Shown: positions 34,409 to 45,265 of the stretch, in pieces
Layout of the letters: each line of letters starts with the position of its first letter
Numbering within the stretch: position 1 is the stretch's first letter
Assembly (NCBI GenBank): GCA_947492175.1
Contig: CANLMQ010000021.1
Coordinates: 45,287 to 109,286, forward strand
Length of the DNA: 64,000 nucleotides
DNA from: an uncultured Draconibacterium sp.
Lineage (GTDB): Bacteria; Bacteroidota; Bacteroidia; Bacteroidales; Prolixibacteraceae
Reading direction: 5' to 3'
The notes under the pieces: generated by a model
What the model saw: only the letters and a program-made list of their open reading frames with translations
What the model was told of the DNA's origin: nothing
Databases searched by the model: none
Translations under genes and position numbers: made by a program

Positions 34409-35038
34409 ATGAAATTCCCACCACTTCCACAAAAGGTCCGGTTAATTGCACAAGAAAGCTCCAATTCAGATTCCAAAACTATTCTAATAACAGGAGTTTT
34501 CCATGGAGAAGAGCCTCAGGACACATACATAATTGAAAGATATTTGAACGAAAACAAATTCGACAAGCTTAAAAACAACATATATTTTATTCCTTGTTTA
34601 AATCCATGGGGCATGGAGCGCGGAATAAGAACAAACAAAAACGGGGTTGACTTAAACCGCAATTACCCAACAAGAAACTGGCAGTTAACTCCAAAAGACG
34701 AAAACTATTCTGGGAGTTCACCGGCTTCTGAAGCTGAAACAAACTTTATGACAAAGTTATTGGAAATCCTGAATCCCGACGTTATTTTAACTCTGCATGC
34801 CCCGCTTAAATGTGTAAATTTTGATGGCCCGGCACACGAAATTGCCAAACAAATTGCTCATTTTTGCAACTATCCTGTAATCGAAGATCTAAACTATCCT
34901 ACCCCCGGATCGTTTGGCACTTATTGTGGTATTGAGCGAAACATTCCAACTATTACTCTGGAATTCGACGACAAAGAAGCAAACGAAAGCATTTACAGGA
35001 AAGCAAAGAAAGTTTTTAATTATCTGGCAGACTTTTAG
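34409..35038 (+). CDS. M14 family zinc carboxypeptidase, murein peptide amidase-like
   Basis: 209 residues, no signal peptide. Zinc ligands His32 and Glu35 (VFHGEEP) and His130 (LTLHAPL), the substrate-binding NGVDLNRNYP (about 79-87) and the general-base Glu185 (TITLEFDD) are all present. Size and cytoplasmic location resemble MpaA, which removes diaminopimelate from recycled muropeptides. Substrate identity is inference. It follows trmD by 6 bp and is probably co-transcribed with it. It converges on the AddB-like gene with a 6-bp gap. Confidence 0.85.
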   Translation: MKFPPLPQKVRLIAQESSNSDSKTILITGVFHGEEPQDTYIIERYLNENKFDKLKNNIYFIPCLNPWGMERGIRTNKNGVDLNRNYPTRNWQLTPKDENYSGSSPASEAETNFMTKLLEILNPDVILTLHAPLKCVNFDGPAHEIAKQIAHFCNYPVIEDLNYPTPGSFGTYCGIERNIPTITLEFDDKEANESIYRKAKKVFNYLADF

Positions 35039-35044
35039 CAGACT

Positions 35045-37906
35045 TTAAAACCTTCTGCAAATTGCTTTATAAGGACAATACTGACACTTATCGGTGTGCT
35101 CGGTTTGCGAAAATATGTTTTTTTCAGAATGGATTTCAGCAACCAGCTGTTTTAAATTTAAATCAAAATCTTCTTTTACATCTTCAAACAAAACATCCTT
35201 TCGGTTTTTCTTGACATTTGGAGAAAAGTTATCGGCAAACAAACTACGCAAACTATAAATTGCAGGCTGAATGACATCGTCAGAAAGACTTTCCGAGAGC
35301 CCCCAGGAATAAATAAAAGCCTGCAAAATTTCCTTTTTAGGTTTTTTAATTTCAGAATCAAACAAGTCTTCAATTTTCGCAAACCCAAGAGAATCAACAT
35401 TCCCGGTTTTGTAATCCAGTACACGAACCTGCCCGTCAACTTGGTCTACCCTGTCGATTTTACCACCAATGCAAACAGAGGTTTTAACTCCGTTCAGATT
35501 TAATTCAACCCATCTTTTATATTTCTCTTCCAGGCTGACGATTTTAAACGGAGCAATACCTAAATCCACTCTCAAAAGCTGCTTTAAATAGGTTATGGCA
35601 TTTTCAAAAATCAGCAATGTTTTTCCCTGTAGTTTCACCGGCCCCTTAACAGGCTTTTTCTTCTTCAGATAATGAATGGCAATCTGTTTGGTAATTTCAT
35701 TTTCCAGTCGCACCCGGTCTTTTAGCAGATTTTCCAGATCATTTTTTCCAACCATTTTTCCAATAAATGGCTTATATAACTCTTCAAGCGTATCGTGAAA
35801 TATATTTCCAAAAACCACACCATCAATTTCCTCTTTTACTTCATCGGGTTCAGGCAAATTAACAATGTAGCGCAAGTAAAACTTCAACTTACAGTGCAAA
35901 TACGTATTTATGGCACTTGGAGAAAGTGGATGCTCTTCGGAATTGTTTTCCAGCAACTTCTGAACCACATCTTTTGAACTGTAAATAGTAATATCTTTTG
36001 CAATATCATTGGCAAAAACATAATCGAGATTCGCCAATTCTGGCTTATGAACGGAGTCGTACAACAACTGATAACCGTACCGACTTAGCTCTCCTGTTCC
36101 AATTCCCTCCTTCACAACACTATATGTTGCTGTAACATTTTTTGCACGTTGAACCAGACGATAAAAATAATAACCATACATGGCATCCTGCTCGTCGATG
36201 CCGGGCAAACCAAACCCCTTGCGTATATTAAATGGAATAAAAGAGGGAGCAGTAAATTTACGTGGCCATTTATTTTCATTAAGACCGAGAACAATCAGGT
36301 TTTCAAAATCAAGACAGCGGGTTTCCAAAATTCCCATTACCTGCAAACCACTTAGAGGCTCACCTTCAAAAGCCACTGAAACCTGCCCTAAATATTGAGA
36401 AAAAAGGCGAAAATAAACTGCCTCGCTAATTTCTCTCTTTTGCGACTCCCCAACACTCTTAACCACTGCTCCTAATTTTTCAACAGCCTGATAAATGGAA
36501 TAAATTAATTCCAAAAGCATGGAATCAGCGACCTCGGAATTCTTAAATTGCTGGTACAACAACTCTAAAATCCGCAAAAAATAACTGCTGTAATCTTCAA
36601 TCTTTTCAGGTAACGCAAATATTTGTTTATGCAACGGCGAGAAATCAATTTCACCCAACTCAACCGTCATCCTGTTTTTCTGTTTTAGCTCAGCTACAAA
36701 CAGCTTGCTCTTTTCCGGCTCTGAACCTCCCATAATCTGATGATTCAAAACATCTGTAACATACCGATAATAAGACACAAAAGCATGCCCTTCTTTTCGT
36801 TTGTTTTTTAATAAAGTTACAAGCAGCATTAAAAAACCATAAACTACGGAATTACGAACTGAATACCCCATTGTAACATTTACAGTACCAATATTTTCAG
36901 GAATTGCTCCCAATGCCGAAAAAAGCAAATTTTCGTCAGCCAAAACAACAGCTGTGTTGTCGAACTCCCTTTTATAATCAAGCCTGGTTTCATCTAAGAA
37001 AACAGGAATTTGTTGCGATTGACCATAAACAGATGATACAGCAACCAGCTTTATATTCTTTCGCTGACTAAAAAGCTCTGCATCCAGTTCGAAATCTTCA
37101 GGTGGCGGAAAATGGACAAGATTTTCACGCAAGAAAAATCCGGCTTCATTCTGCATGTCCTCTAGGTAAGTTGAATCAAAATCCCACAAAAATTCAGCTT
37201 TCTCCATTCGTACCAGGTAATTAAAGAATTTTTTTTCACAAGCATTTAATGCATTCAATCCAATTACATAGTATTTTTTGTATGGAAATTCGAATCCGGC
37301 ATCTGCCAAGTTCTCAACCACCGACCGATCTACCATTCCTGGAAACGCAAGTCCGTTTTCCTGTAATTCTCGCTTAAGTTCAGAATAAACCGGAAATAAT
37401 TTGTCCCAAATAAAAGTGTACTTTTCCTGAAATCCTTTCTTATCAACAACTGCCATACTTCCCCAAAATTGCTCCAAAGCCTTTTTTTGCTCCGGAGTGA
37501 GGTAATCAAAAATCGATTCAATTTCTTTCAGGTCCGAAATATTTGTAAAAATATCTTTGGCATCTACCAAGTACCTGTCAATATCATTAAAGTCGGCCAG
37601 TAGAATTTCACCCCAGAAATAGAACTCGTCAAATGTCTCCGTAGTTTTAGTATACCTCCTAAATACATCGTATAATACAGATATTAACTGCAGCTTCTCT
37701 CCTTTGTGCAATTGAGAATAACCTGTAATAAGTTCATTTATAGTTGTAGTTTGCGGCCCAATAACCGGGGCGTCAATTTCATCTTGCAAATATTGCGTGA
37801 AAAATGCGCCCGATCTGCGATTCGGAAAAACAAGACATAATTCACTCAGTTCGTGAGAATGTTTTTGATAAATATATCTGGCTGCCTGCGACAGGAATCG
37901 TTCCAT
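35045..37906 (-). CDS. AddB-like PD-(D/E)XK nuclease / inactive-helicase protein
   Basis: 953 residues from the ATG at 37906; an upstream TTG would add five residues. The N-terminal half has the degenerate helicase layout of AddB-type proteins (LVFPNRRSGAFF in place of Walker A; FENLIVLGLNENKWP). The C-terminal nuclease (about 680-953) has LHCKLKFYLRYI, GKIDRVD, RVLDYKTGN and the terminal Cys cluster CQYCPYKAIC, which together with the earlier Cys would hold a 4Fe-4S cluster as in AddB. It should work with an AddA helicase-nuclease in double-strand break repair, but no addA lies in this window. Confidence 0.85.
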   Translation of the reverse strand: MERFLSQAARYIYQKHSHELSELCLVFPNRRSGAFFTQYLQDEIDAPVIGPQTTTINELITGYSQLHKGEKLQLISVLYDVFRRYTKTTETFDEFYFWGEILLADFNDIDRYLVDAKDIFTNISDLKEIESIFDYLTPEQKKALEQFWGSMAVVDKKGFQEKYTFIWDKLFPVYSELKRELQENGLAFPGMVDRSVVENLADAGFEFPYKKYYVIGLNALNACEKKFFNYLVRMEKAEFLWDFDSTYLEDMQNEAGFFLRENLVHFPPPEDFELDAELFSQRKNIKLVAVSSVYGQSQQIPVFLDETRLDYKREFDNTAVVLADENLLFSALGAIPENIGTVNVTMGYSVRNSVVYGFLMLLVTLLKNKRKEGHAFVSYYRYVTDVLNHQIMGGSEPEKSKLFVAELKQKNRMTVELGEIDFSPLHKQIFALPEKIEDYSSYFLRILELLYQQFKNSEVADSMLLELIYSIYQAVEKLGAVVKSVGESQKREISEAVYFRLFSQYLGQVSVAFEGEPLSGLQVMGILETRCLDFENLIVLGLNENKWPRKFTAPSFIPFNIRKGFGLPGIDEQDAMYGYYFYRLVQRAKNVTATYSVVKEGIGTGELSRYGYQLLYDSVHKPELANLDYVFANDIAKDITIYSSKDVVQKLLENNSEEHPLSPSAINTYLHCKLKFYLRYIVNLPEPDEVKEEIDGVVFGNIFHDTLEELYKPFIGKMVGKNDLENLLKDRVRLENEITKQIAIHYLKKKKPVKGPVKLQGKTLLIFENAITYLKQLLRVDLGIAPFKIVSLEEKYKRWVELNLNGVKTSVCIGGKIDRVDQVDGQVRVLDYKTGNVDSLGFAKIEDLFDSEIKKPKKEILQAFIYSWGLSESLSDDVIQPAIYSLRSLFADNFSPNVKKNRKDVLFEDVKEDFDLNLKQLVAEIHSEKNIFSQTEHTDKCQYCPYKAICRRF

Positions 37907-38032
37907 AATTTCCGTGTTCAAAGTATGTGTTCAAAGTTAATCCGATTTTCTAATTATCAGAAAATAGATTTTTATAATTTTATATAGATTTTTGGATCTC
38001 ATTCTTAATCAGCAACATCTAATACCGGCAGC

Positions 38033-39718
38033 ATGAAAAAATTTACACTACTATTCTTTAACACACTTCTTTTTATAAATACAAATGCCCAGGATCGAAT
38101 TACAGGACTCAACTTTGCAACCCGAAGCGAAGTTATCGCACAAAACGGAATGGCCTGCACAAGTCAACCTCTTGCAACTCAGGCCGCTTTAGATATATTA
38201 AAAGCAGGCGGCAATGCGATTGATGCAGCCATTGCAGCAAATGCCGTTTTAGGCCTGGTTGAACCTACTGGAAACGGAATTGGAGGTGATTTGTTTGCAA
38301 TTGTATGGGACGCGAAAACCGAAAAACTATTTGGACTGAATGCCAGTGGGCGATCGCCTTACAATTTAACACTTGACTATTTTAAAGAAAACGGTTACGA
38401 AAAGATCCCTTCTCACGGACCACTCCCTGTATCAGTTCCGGGCTGTGTTGATGGCTGGTTTGAATTGCACAAAAGATTTGGAAGCAAAACGATGCAGGAA
38501 ATACTTAGTCCAGCTGTTTATTATGCCGAAAATGGATTCCCGCTCACAGAACTGATTGCACACTACTGGAATAAAAGTTCTTATTTAAAAAAATACCCGG
38601 GATTCGAAGAAATATTCCTTCCTGACGGGAAAGCCCCGGAAAAAGGAGAAGTATTTAAAAATCCATACCTGGCAAATACACTTAAACTAATTGCCCAGCA
38701 GGGAAGAGATGTATTTTATAGAGGAGAAATTGCTGAAAAAATTGTTAATTACATACAGAAGCAAGGTGGATTTCTTACCCTAAAAGACTTTGAAAACCAC
38801 ACTTCAGAATGGGTTGAGCCTATATCAACAAACTACCGAGGTTACGATGTTTGGGAACTTTCTCCTAACGGACAGGGAACTGCGGTTTTGCAAATGCTGA
38901 ATATTCTGGAGAATTTCAATATTTCAGAAATGGGATTTGGAACACCCGACTATATTCACACTTTTATTGAAGCAAAAAAACTGGCTTACGAAGATCGTGC
39001 AAAATATTATTCCGATATGGATTTCAACGAAATACCCGTTAAACATCTCATCTCAAAAGAATATGGCAAAAAAAGAGCAGCTCTTATTAACAAAAAAGAG
39101 GCAGCCCGCTCCTATCCTGCAGGCGAACTGGAACATGGCAATACAATCTACCTGACCACAGCAGACAAAGACGGAAACATGGTTTCTTTAATTCAAAGCA
39201 ACTACCGTGGCATGGGCTCTGGAATGACGCCGGGCAAACTTGGTTTTGTTCTGCAAGACCGAGGCGAACTATTTGCCCTTGAGGAAGGTCATATGAATGT
39301 TTACGAACCACACAAAAGGCCATTTCATACAATTATTCCTGCGTTTATCACAAAAGATGGCGAGCCCTTTATTAGTTTTGGCTTAATGGGAGGCGCCATG
39401 CAACCACAGGGACACGTACAAATTATTTGCAATATAATTGATTTTGAGATGAACCTTCAGGAAGCAGGCGACGCACCACGAATCAGTCACAACGGATCAA
39501 GTCAACCAACCGGAGAGAAAATGAACGATGGCGGACTCGTTTCGCTTGAAAGTAGCTTCGATTACGAAACCATCCGGGCACTAATGGATAAAGGACACCG
39601 CATTGGCTACTCCAATGGTCAATATGGCGGCTATCAGGCAATTATGTACAACAAAACAAACAAAGTATTCTACGGAGCTTCTGAATCGCGAAAAGATGGA
39701 CAGGCTGCTGGTTATTAA
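38033..39718 (+). CDS. ggt: Gamma-glutamyltransferase
   Basis: 561 residues with a signal peptide (1-19, ending TNAQ). Family motifs are LDILKAGGNAIDAAIA, NGIGGDLFAIV and the self-cleavage site GNTIYL, where Thr371 would become the N-terminal nucleophile of the small subunit, followed by DKDGNMVS and GMGSGMTPG. It cleaves or transfers the gamma-glutamyl group of glutathione and gamma-glutamyl peptides in the periplasm. It precedes SusCD pair 2 on the same strand, though 730 bp of non-coding DNA separates them, so co-transcription is doubtful. Confidence 0.94.
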   Translation: MKKFTLLFFNTLLFINTNAQDRITGLNFATRSEVIAQNGMACTSQPLATQAALDILKAGGNAIDAAIAANAVLGLVEPTGNGIGGDLFAIVWDAKTEKLFGLNASGRSPYNLTLDYFKENGYEKIPSHGPLPVSVPGCVDGWFELHKRFGSKTMQEILSPAVYYAENGFPLTELIAHYWNKSSYLKKYPGFEEIFLPDGKAPEKGEVFKNPYLANTLKLIAQQGRDVFYRGEIAEKIVNYIQKQGGFLTLKDFENHTSEWVEPISTNYRGYDVWELSPNGQGTAVLQMLNILENFNISEMGFGTPDYIHTFIEAKKLAYEDRAKYYSDMDFNEIPVKHLISKEYGKKRAALINKKEAARSYPAGELEHGNTIYLTTADKDGNMVSLIQSNYRGMGSGMTPGKLGFVLQDRGELFALEEGHMNVYEPHKRPFHTIIPAFITKDGEPFISFGLMGGAMQPQGHVQIICNIIDFEMNLQEAGDAPRISHNGSSQPTGEKMNDGGLVSLESSFDYETIRALMDKGHRIGYSNGQYGGYQAIMYNKTNKVFYGASESRKDGQAAGY

Positions 39719-40448
39719 AAGGACGAAAAACATACTTGATTAAATTACAATATAAGCTAGAAAACCTCACTCAATCGCATAAAGAAAAGCAACATAATAA
39801 AATACGAGATATTAAGTTATTTATGCCAATAAAAAATTGACTACGCCATATCAGATCAAGAAATAGATGTATGACATATTTTAAATTACAGAATGCCCAC
39901 TAAGAAGTAGTATTACAAATAAAATAGATTTTTGTCATCCTGATTTATTGTATCCCCAAAGCTCTTAAAACAAATCTGAATTAATTTCACACAACGAATA
40001 TTCACCACCAACAAACTTATTATCAATTATTAAGGCCACATAAATACTAAGGGTTGATCAAATAAAAAGTAAATAAATGTCAGTCTAAAGATCCATTACT
40101 GGATAGCGAATAAAACATAGCTGAAGAAAATTTTGTAATAATTTGTTATTTATAATACATATTATAAAAATATATTTTATCTTGGACACTAATTTATAAT
40201 ATAGGATTTATATAAAATCAACGGCTGTAACATTCTAACAATAATTATACCATTACTAAACATATTCATATAGGAATAAATCAATACTGAACAAAACATA
40301 TAATTTTCAAAGCCTATGATAAAAAATCTAAGAAGATCACCAGAAACTATTTAAAACTAAAATTCAACAATAAATAAATTATTATTAAATCAGTAAAACA
40401 GATTCTATCAACAACTGATTAAAGTTCAATTAATTCAAATGATTACTT
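39719..40448. other. 730-bp non-coding region upstream of SusCD-2
   Basis: Very AT-rich with no coding frame, hairpin terminator or long repeat that I can support. It must contain the promoter and leader of the SusC-2 gene. The only promoter-like sequence is a TATCTTGG around 40187-40194, one mismatch from TAnnTTTG, which would leave a leader of about 250 nt; this is weak. Confidence 0.45.
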
Positions 40449-43400
40449 ATGAAAAGAATCTTCACTATCATCTTTTTACTTTGCGTAGTTGTTCAACTGG
40501 CAACGGCGCAAAAACGCACCATTACGGGTGTCGTCAGGGAACAAGCGAGCAATGATTTGCTTCCCGGTGTTACAGTACTTGAAAAAGGTACTACAAATGG
40601 TACAGTGACCAACATTGATGGAAAGTTTACCCTTTCCGTACAGCAAGGAGCCACACTTGTTGTTTCATTTATTGGTTTGGAAACACAAGAAATCGTAGTT
40701 GGAGAAGCATCTACTCTTGATTTGGTTTTAGCAAAGTCGACCGAACAGGTTGACGAAGTAGTTGTAACTGCAATGGGAATTAAGAAAGAAACCAAGGCTT
40801 TAGGTTATGCAGTACAAGCAATTAAAGGTGCCGAAATTGTAAAAGTGAAAGAACCCAACCTGGTAAACTCACTTAACGGTAAAATTGCGGGTGTAAATGT
40901 TACCAACTCAGGTGGAGGTGCGGGAGCCTCTTCTCAGATTATTATTCGTGGTAGCACTTCGTTAACCGGAGACAACCAACCGCTTTTTATTGTTGACGGA
41001 ATTCCGATTGACAACAGTACTGTTGGTGCTGATTATGGCGCAGGACTAAGCGCAACTTCAACTTATAGCGGAAACCGGGGAATGGACATCAATTCAGACG
41101 ACATTGAATCGATTTCGGTATTGAAAGGACCTGCTGCTGCTGCATTATACGGACTAAAAGCTGCTGCAGGAGCTATTGTTATCACAACAAAAAAAGGAGA
41201 AAGCGGCAAAACTCAGGTAAACTTCAGCTCTAAATTTAAAGTTGATGTGCCAAATAAAATTCCTGAACAACAATTAATGTATGGCCAGGGAAGTGACGGA
41301 GAAACAGACTACGGAACAGCAAACTCATGGGGAACTCTTCTGTCTGGAGGAACAAAAACATATGATAATGTTGATGATTTCTTTGAGCCTGCATTCTCTT
41401 ATGACGTAACAGGAAGTGTTTCCGGAGGAAATAAAAACGGAACCTATTTTATGTCTGTTCACCGTCTTGACCAGAATGGTATTGTTCCAACTACTGAATA
41501 TACTACCAATTCATTCCGTTTTAACGGAGAACAAAAGAAAGGTTGGTTTACCGTTGGCATGAATACCAACTATATTTATTCGCAAACAACCAAAACACTG
41601 ACCGGTTCAGGACTTTACGGATCTGGTGGTTCAGGAGCAATGCTAAGTTTATTAAGGTGGCCTGTTGCCAACAATATGCAGCACTGGATTGAAAAAAATG
41701 GAGAAAGAGTTCCACTATTGCAAGATGTTGAGCCGGAAGAAGATGTAGACAATCCATACTGGACAGTAAACCAAAATCCGGTAACTGACGATTTGCACCG
41801 TTTTATCGGATCAGGATTTATTACTATGAAACCTACTGACTGGTTAAGCGCAACCTACAGAGCAGGTATCGATCATTATAACACTTTCTCCAGAAATATT
41901 GTATTTCCAGGATCAGCCGTTATAGATCCGTATTACGATGGAGCCGTTACCGAATCGCAAAGAGAAAATAATATTCTTACATCAAACTTTACTATATCGG
42001 CAAACAAAAAGGTAAACGATTTTGATTTGGGACTTTTACTAGGTCATAATTACGAACAATCAACTTATTTTTCTCAAAGACAAAGTGCAATTGGATTACT
42101 TACTGAGTTTATAAGTGTAAACAACGCTGACAGAGATAACAAATCATTCAGCAACTACCAATCTAAAAAGAGATTATACAGTGCTTTTGGTGAGTTCACT
42201 GCGAGCTATAAGAACATGTTCTTTATGAGTGTTACTGGCCGTAATGACTGGTCATCAACGTTATCTGAAGAAAATCGTTCGTTCTTCTATCCATCAGTAA
42301 GCGGAAGTATTCTCTTCTCTGAATTATTTGGAGATGATCTAAAAGATAAATTTTCTTTTGGAAAAGTAAGAGCTTCATGGTCGCAAGTAGGTAAAGATGC
42401 TCCGGTATATCAAACAGCAACCTATTTAGAGACAGTTAATACAATTGGAGGTGGTTATAAAAACAAATATACAGGAGGAAATCCAAATCTTAAGCCTGAA
42501 ACAACTGAATCAACAGAATTGGGACTGGATCTTCGTTTCTTTGGCGGACGCCTGGGAGCTGACATTACTTATTACGATACACGTAGTAAAGACCAGATTA
42601 TTTCCCCAAGGGTAAGTATGGCAACCGGATACATCTTCCAGTATGTTAACTTTGGTACAGTAATAAACAAAGGTTATGAAATAACTCTGACAGGTAAACC
42701 AATTCAAACAAAAAACTGGAACTGGAATACTACACTTAATATCTCGCATAATGACGGAACAGTTACCGATTTACCAGAGGGTGTTGAATTACTGTATGTA
42801 ACTGATGTACAAATTGGACCTGCAAAATCGGCTTCTGTTGGAGAGGGAATCTTTTTAGGTCTTACCGGTCAACGCTGGGAAAGAACAGATGATGGAAAAC
42901 TTATTTTAGATTCAGATACCGGATTACCAATTACATCTACCGATGCAACAAATGTGGTTGGAAATCGCGAGCCAGATTTACTTTTGGGATGGAACAACAG
43001 CATTTCACACAAAAACTGGAACCTGTCATTCCTGATTGATGTACGCCTGGGTGGAGACGTTTACAATGCTACAGAATATGCAATGACCAACGCAGGGATA
43101 AGTAAAGTAACCGAAAATCGAGGAACAGAGCATACATTTGAAGGTGTTACCATAAACTCAGAAACAGGTGAATATGAGCCAACTACAAGTACAGTGGTTC
43201 TCGACCAAAACTACTATCAGAACATCTACACTGCAGAGGCAGAGCCATTTATCACAAGTGTAAACTGGTTAAGATTACGTTCTGCATCGTTGAGTTATTC
43301 AGTACCTTCTTCGTTTTGCGATAGAATTGGATTTATAAACGGAATCGATCTTTCACTTTCAGGAACAAACTTGTTATTATTTACAAATTACGAAGGAATG

Positions 43401-43517
43401 GATCCGGAAGTAAGCGCCGGTGGTTCCGGTATTCTTGGAGCTGGTTCTTCTGGTATCGATTATTGCGGTGTTCCTGCAACTACAAGCGTTTCATTTGGTT
43501 TAAATATTAAGTTTTAA
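40449..43517 (+). CDS. SusC/RagA TonB-linked outer-membrane importer (locus 2)
   Basis: 1022 residues: signal peptide (about 1-20), carboxypeptidase-regulatory-like domain (LPGVTVLEKGTTNGTVTNI), TonB box region (DEVVVTAMGIKKETKALGY), plug with ISVLKGPAAAALYGLKAAAG and a barrel ending in SVSFGLNIKF. The MGIKKETKALGYA variant of the TonB-box segment is a distinct SusC subgroup, different from locus 1 (AYGTTKR) and locus 3 (GYGTQKK). No STN domain. susD follows 12 bp later. Confidence 0.95.
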   Translation: MKRIFTIIFLLCVVVQLATAQKRTITGVVREQASNDLLPGVTVLEKGTTNGTVTNIDGKFTLSVQQGATLVVSFIGLETQEIVVGEASTLDLVLAKSTEQVDEVVVTAMGIKKETKALGYAVQAIKGAEIVKVKEPNLVNSLNGKIAGVNVTNSGGGAGASSQIIIRGSTSLTGDNQPLFIVDGIPIDNSTVGADYGAGLSATSTYSGNRGMDINSDDIESISVLKGPAAAALYGLKAAAGAIVITTKKGESGKTQVNFSSKFKVDVPNKIPEQQLMYGQGSDGETDYGTANSWGTLLSGGTKTYDNVDDFFEPAFSYDVTGSVSGGNKNGTYFMSVHRLDQNGIVPTTEYTTNSFRFNGEQKKGWFTVGMNTNYIYSQTTKTLTGSGLYGSGGSGAMLSLLRWPVANNMQHWIEKNGERVPLLQDVEPEEDVDNPYWTVNQNPVTDDLHRFIGSGFITMKPTDWLSATYRAGIDHYNTFSRNIVFPGSAVIDPYYDGAVTESQRENNILTSNFTISANKKVNDFDLGLLLGHNYEQSTYFSQRQSAIGLLTEFISVNNADRDNKSFSNYQSKKRLYSAFGEFTASYKNMFFMSVTGRNDWSSTLSEENRSFFYPSVSGSILFSELFGDDLKDKFSFGKVRASWSQVGKDAPVYQTATYLETVNTIGGGYKNKYTGGNPNLKPETTESTELGLDLRFFGGRLGADITYYDTRSKDQIISPRVSMATGYIFQYVNFGTVINKGYEITLTGKPIQTKNWNWNTTLNISHNDGTVTDLPEGVELLYVTDVQIGPAKSASVGEGIFLGLTGQRWERTDDGKLILDSDTGLPITSTDATNVVGNREPDLLLGWNNSISHKNWNLSFLIDVRLGGDVYNATEYAMTNAGISKVTENRGTEHTFEGVTINSETGEYEPTTSTVVLDQNYYQNIYTAEAEPFITSVNWLRLRSASLSYSVPSSFCDRIGFINGIDLSLSGTNLLLFTNYEGMDPEVSAGGSGILGAGSSGIDYCGVPATTSVSFGLNIKF

Positions 43518-43529
43518 AAGGGTACAATT

Positions 43530-45116
43530 ATGAAAAAAATAACGATATTATTAATATTCTTTCTGGGGGTTTTTATTACCTCCTGCGAATACGATCTCGA
43601 TATAAATTCCTCGCCAAATGCAACACAGGAATCGGGACCGGAACTGCGCTTGCCATATGTTATAACAGAAACCACCGATTTTTATGGTAGTCATGGGACA
43701 AGAACAGCGCATTTGAGTCAACAAATTGGCTATGCGTATCGTCCGAATTACCGCTACTATATGTTTCAAAACTGGCAATTTGCTAACAATGCTGATGCCT
43801 GGGTTTGGCAGTGCTGGTATGGATATGCCTGGGTAAACATCGAAGAAATGATGAAAGATGCAGAAGAATTAGAGGCCTGGCATTATGTTGGTGTTGGAAA
43901 AATTCTTAAAGCATTTGGATGTGGGACACTGGTTGATGCCTATGGTTATATTGCCTATCAGGATGGTATTGCAGGTAATATCCAGCCCGATTACGATGAT
44001 GCAGAATATGTATACAGTCAAATACTTCCTTTATGCGATGAAGCCATTGCTGACCTAAAAAAAGCACAGGGAGAAAATGCTCCCAGCCTGGAAACAGGAG
44101 ATATTATGTTTGATGGAGATATTGACAAATGGGTAAAATTTGCTTACGGAGTTAAAGCACGTTTTATGAGTCACCTTTCAAAAAAGAACGTGGGAACAGG
44201 TTTACTTGATTATAATCCTGACGAAATTCTTTCTTTGTTGGATAAATCGTTACAATCAAACGACGACGACGCTGCTTATATTGGAGAAGAAAGTGACATT
44301 GGTGCCAGAAGATGTATTCAATATCAAAATTTAGGAAGCTCTAACAAGCCTGGAAAATTATGGAAAGATTATCTTTTAAACACAGTTGAAGGTTCTGGAG
44401 AAAGCTGGAATAGCGGTATTGAAGATCCTCGTGCGGTTTTATTAATTCCTCAAATTATAGCAACCGATGAAAATGATGAAGATTATCTGACAGGTGAGTA
44501 TTCGTATGCTGTAGATATGGATTCTACAAATACAACTCCGAAAACAACAGATAAGAACTATGTTGGGTTACGATCAACCGAACTTAACAAATTATTTTAC
44601 ACTCAACAAACATCTCCTTATTTCCTACTCTCTTACTCCGAAGTGAAATTTATTGAAGCTGAGGTATATTTCAGAAAAGGAGATAAAACAAACGCATTAA
44701 CTGCTTATAAAGATGCCATTAAAGCCAATATGGATAAAATGGGTATTTCGGGTGATGTTAGCGGCGAGTTTTTGGCAAGCGAAGCGGTTGCTCAAACTGC
44801 TGAAGAACTTACTTTAAGCCATATAATGATTCAAAAATACCTGGCTCTTACATACAGCCCTGAAGTTTGGACCGATATGCGTCGTAATGATTATTGTACA
44901 GGTGCTAACGGAACATATGATGCCGAAGCTGGAGTATACAAAGGCTTTGATCGTCCGAAATTTGTTTACGAAACAGCATTCCCTCAGGAAGACGATTACA
45001 TTCGCAGGTATCAAATGGCTTATTACGAAAGATACTACAATGCCTCGAAAGTAACTGATTTGGGTGTTTTCGAAAATGACTATATGACTATACCGGTATG
45101 GTGGGATAAAGAATAA
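43530..45116 (+). CDS. SusD/RagB family lipoprotein, SusD-like group 2 (locus 2)
   Basis: 528 residues with a lipoprotein signal ending at Cys19 (FITSCEYDLDIN). It follows the SusD-like_2 pattern (DLDINSSPNATQE start, Trp/Tyr-rich FQNWQFANNADAWVWQCW, SYSEVKFIEAEVYFRKGD, PEVWTDMRRNDYC) rather than the classical RagB form of loci 1 and 3. Last gene of the two-gene operon, followed by a strong terminator. The ligand is unknown. The upstream ggt gene gives a faint hint of peptides. Confidence 0.92.
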   Translation: MKKITILLIFFLGVFITSCEYDLDINSSPNATQESGPELRLPYVITETTDFYGSHGTRTAHLSQQIGYAYRPNYRYYMFQNWQFANNADAWVWQCWYGYAWVNIEEMMKDAEELEAWHYVGVGKILKAFGCGTLVDAYGYIAYQDGIAGNIQPDYDDAEYVYSQILPLCDEAIADLKKAQGENAPSLETGDIMFDGDIDKWVKFAYGVKARFMSHLSKKNVGTGLLDYNPDEILSLLDKSLQSNDDDAAYIGEESDIGARRCIQYQNLGSSNKPGKLWKDYLLNTVEGSGESWNSGIEDPRAVLLIPQIIATDENDEDYLTGEYSYAVDMDSTNTTPKTTDKNYVGLRSTELNKLFYTQQTSPYFLLSYSEVKFIEAEVYFRKGDKTNALTAYKDAIKANMDKMGISGDVSGEFLASEAVAQTAEELTLSHIMIQKYLALTYSPEVWTDMRRNDYCTGANGTYDAEAGVYKGFDRPKFVYETAFPQEDDYIRRYQMAYYERYYNASKVTDLGVFENDYMTIPVWWDKE

Positions 45117-45140
45117 CAATCACTAATTTTAGTTAAGCCA

Positions 45141-45179
45141 AACGGTCTGCCTGATTTTTTCAGGTGGGCCGTTTTTTTT
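45141..45179 (+). terminator. Intrinsic terminator of SusCD-2
   Basis: AACGGTCTGCCTGA pairs with TCAGGTGGGCCGTT (some G-T and mismatch positions) around a T-rich loop, followed by a run of eight T residues on the plus strand. It lies 24 bp after the susD stop. Confidence 0.88.
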
Positions 45180-45265
45180 AGTAGCAAATAGGATTAAATG
45201 TTATTGCGATCCAAAGTTTTTATTGAAATCCAGTTTGGTGATTTTCTTAAAATCGGAGAATTCAT

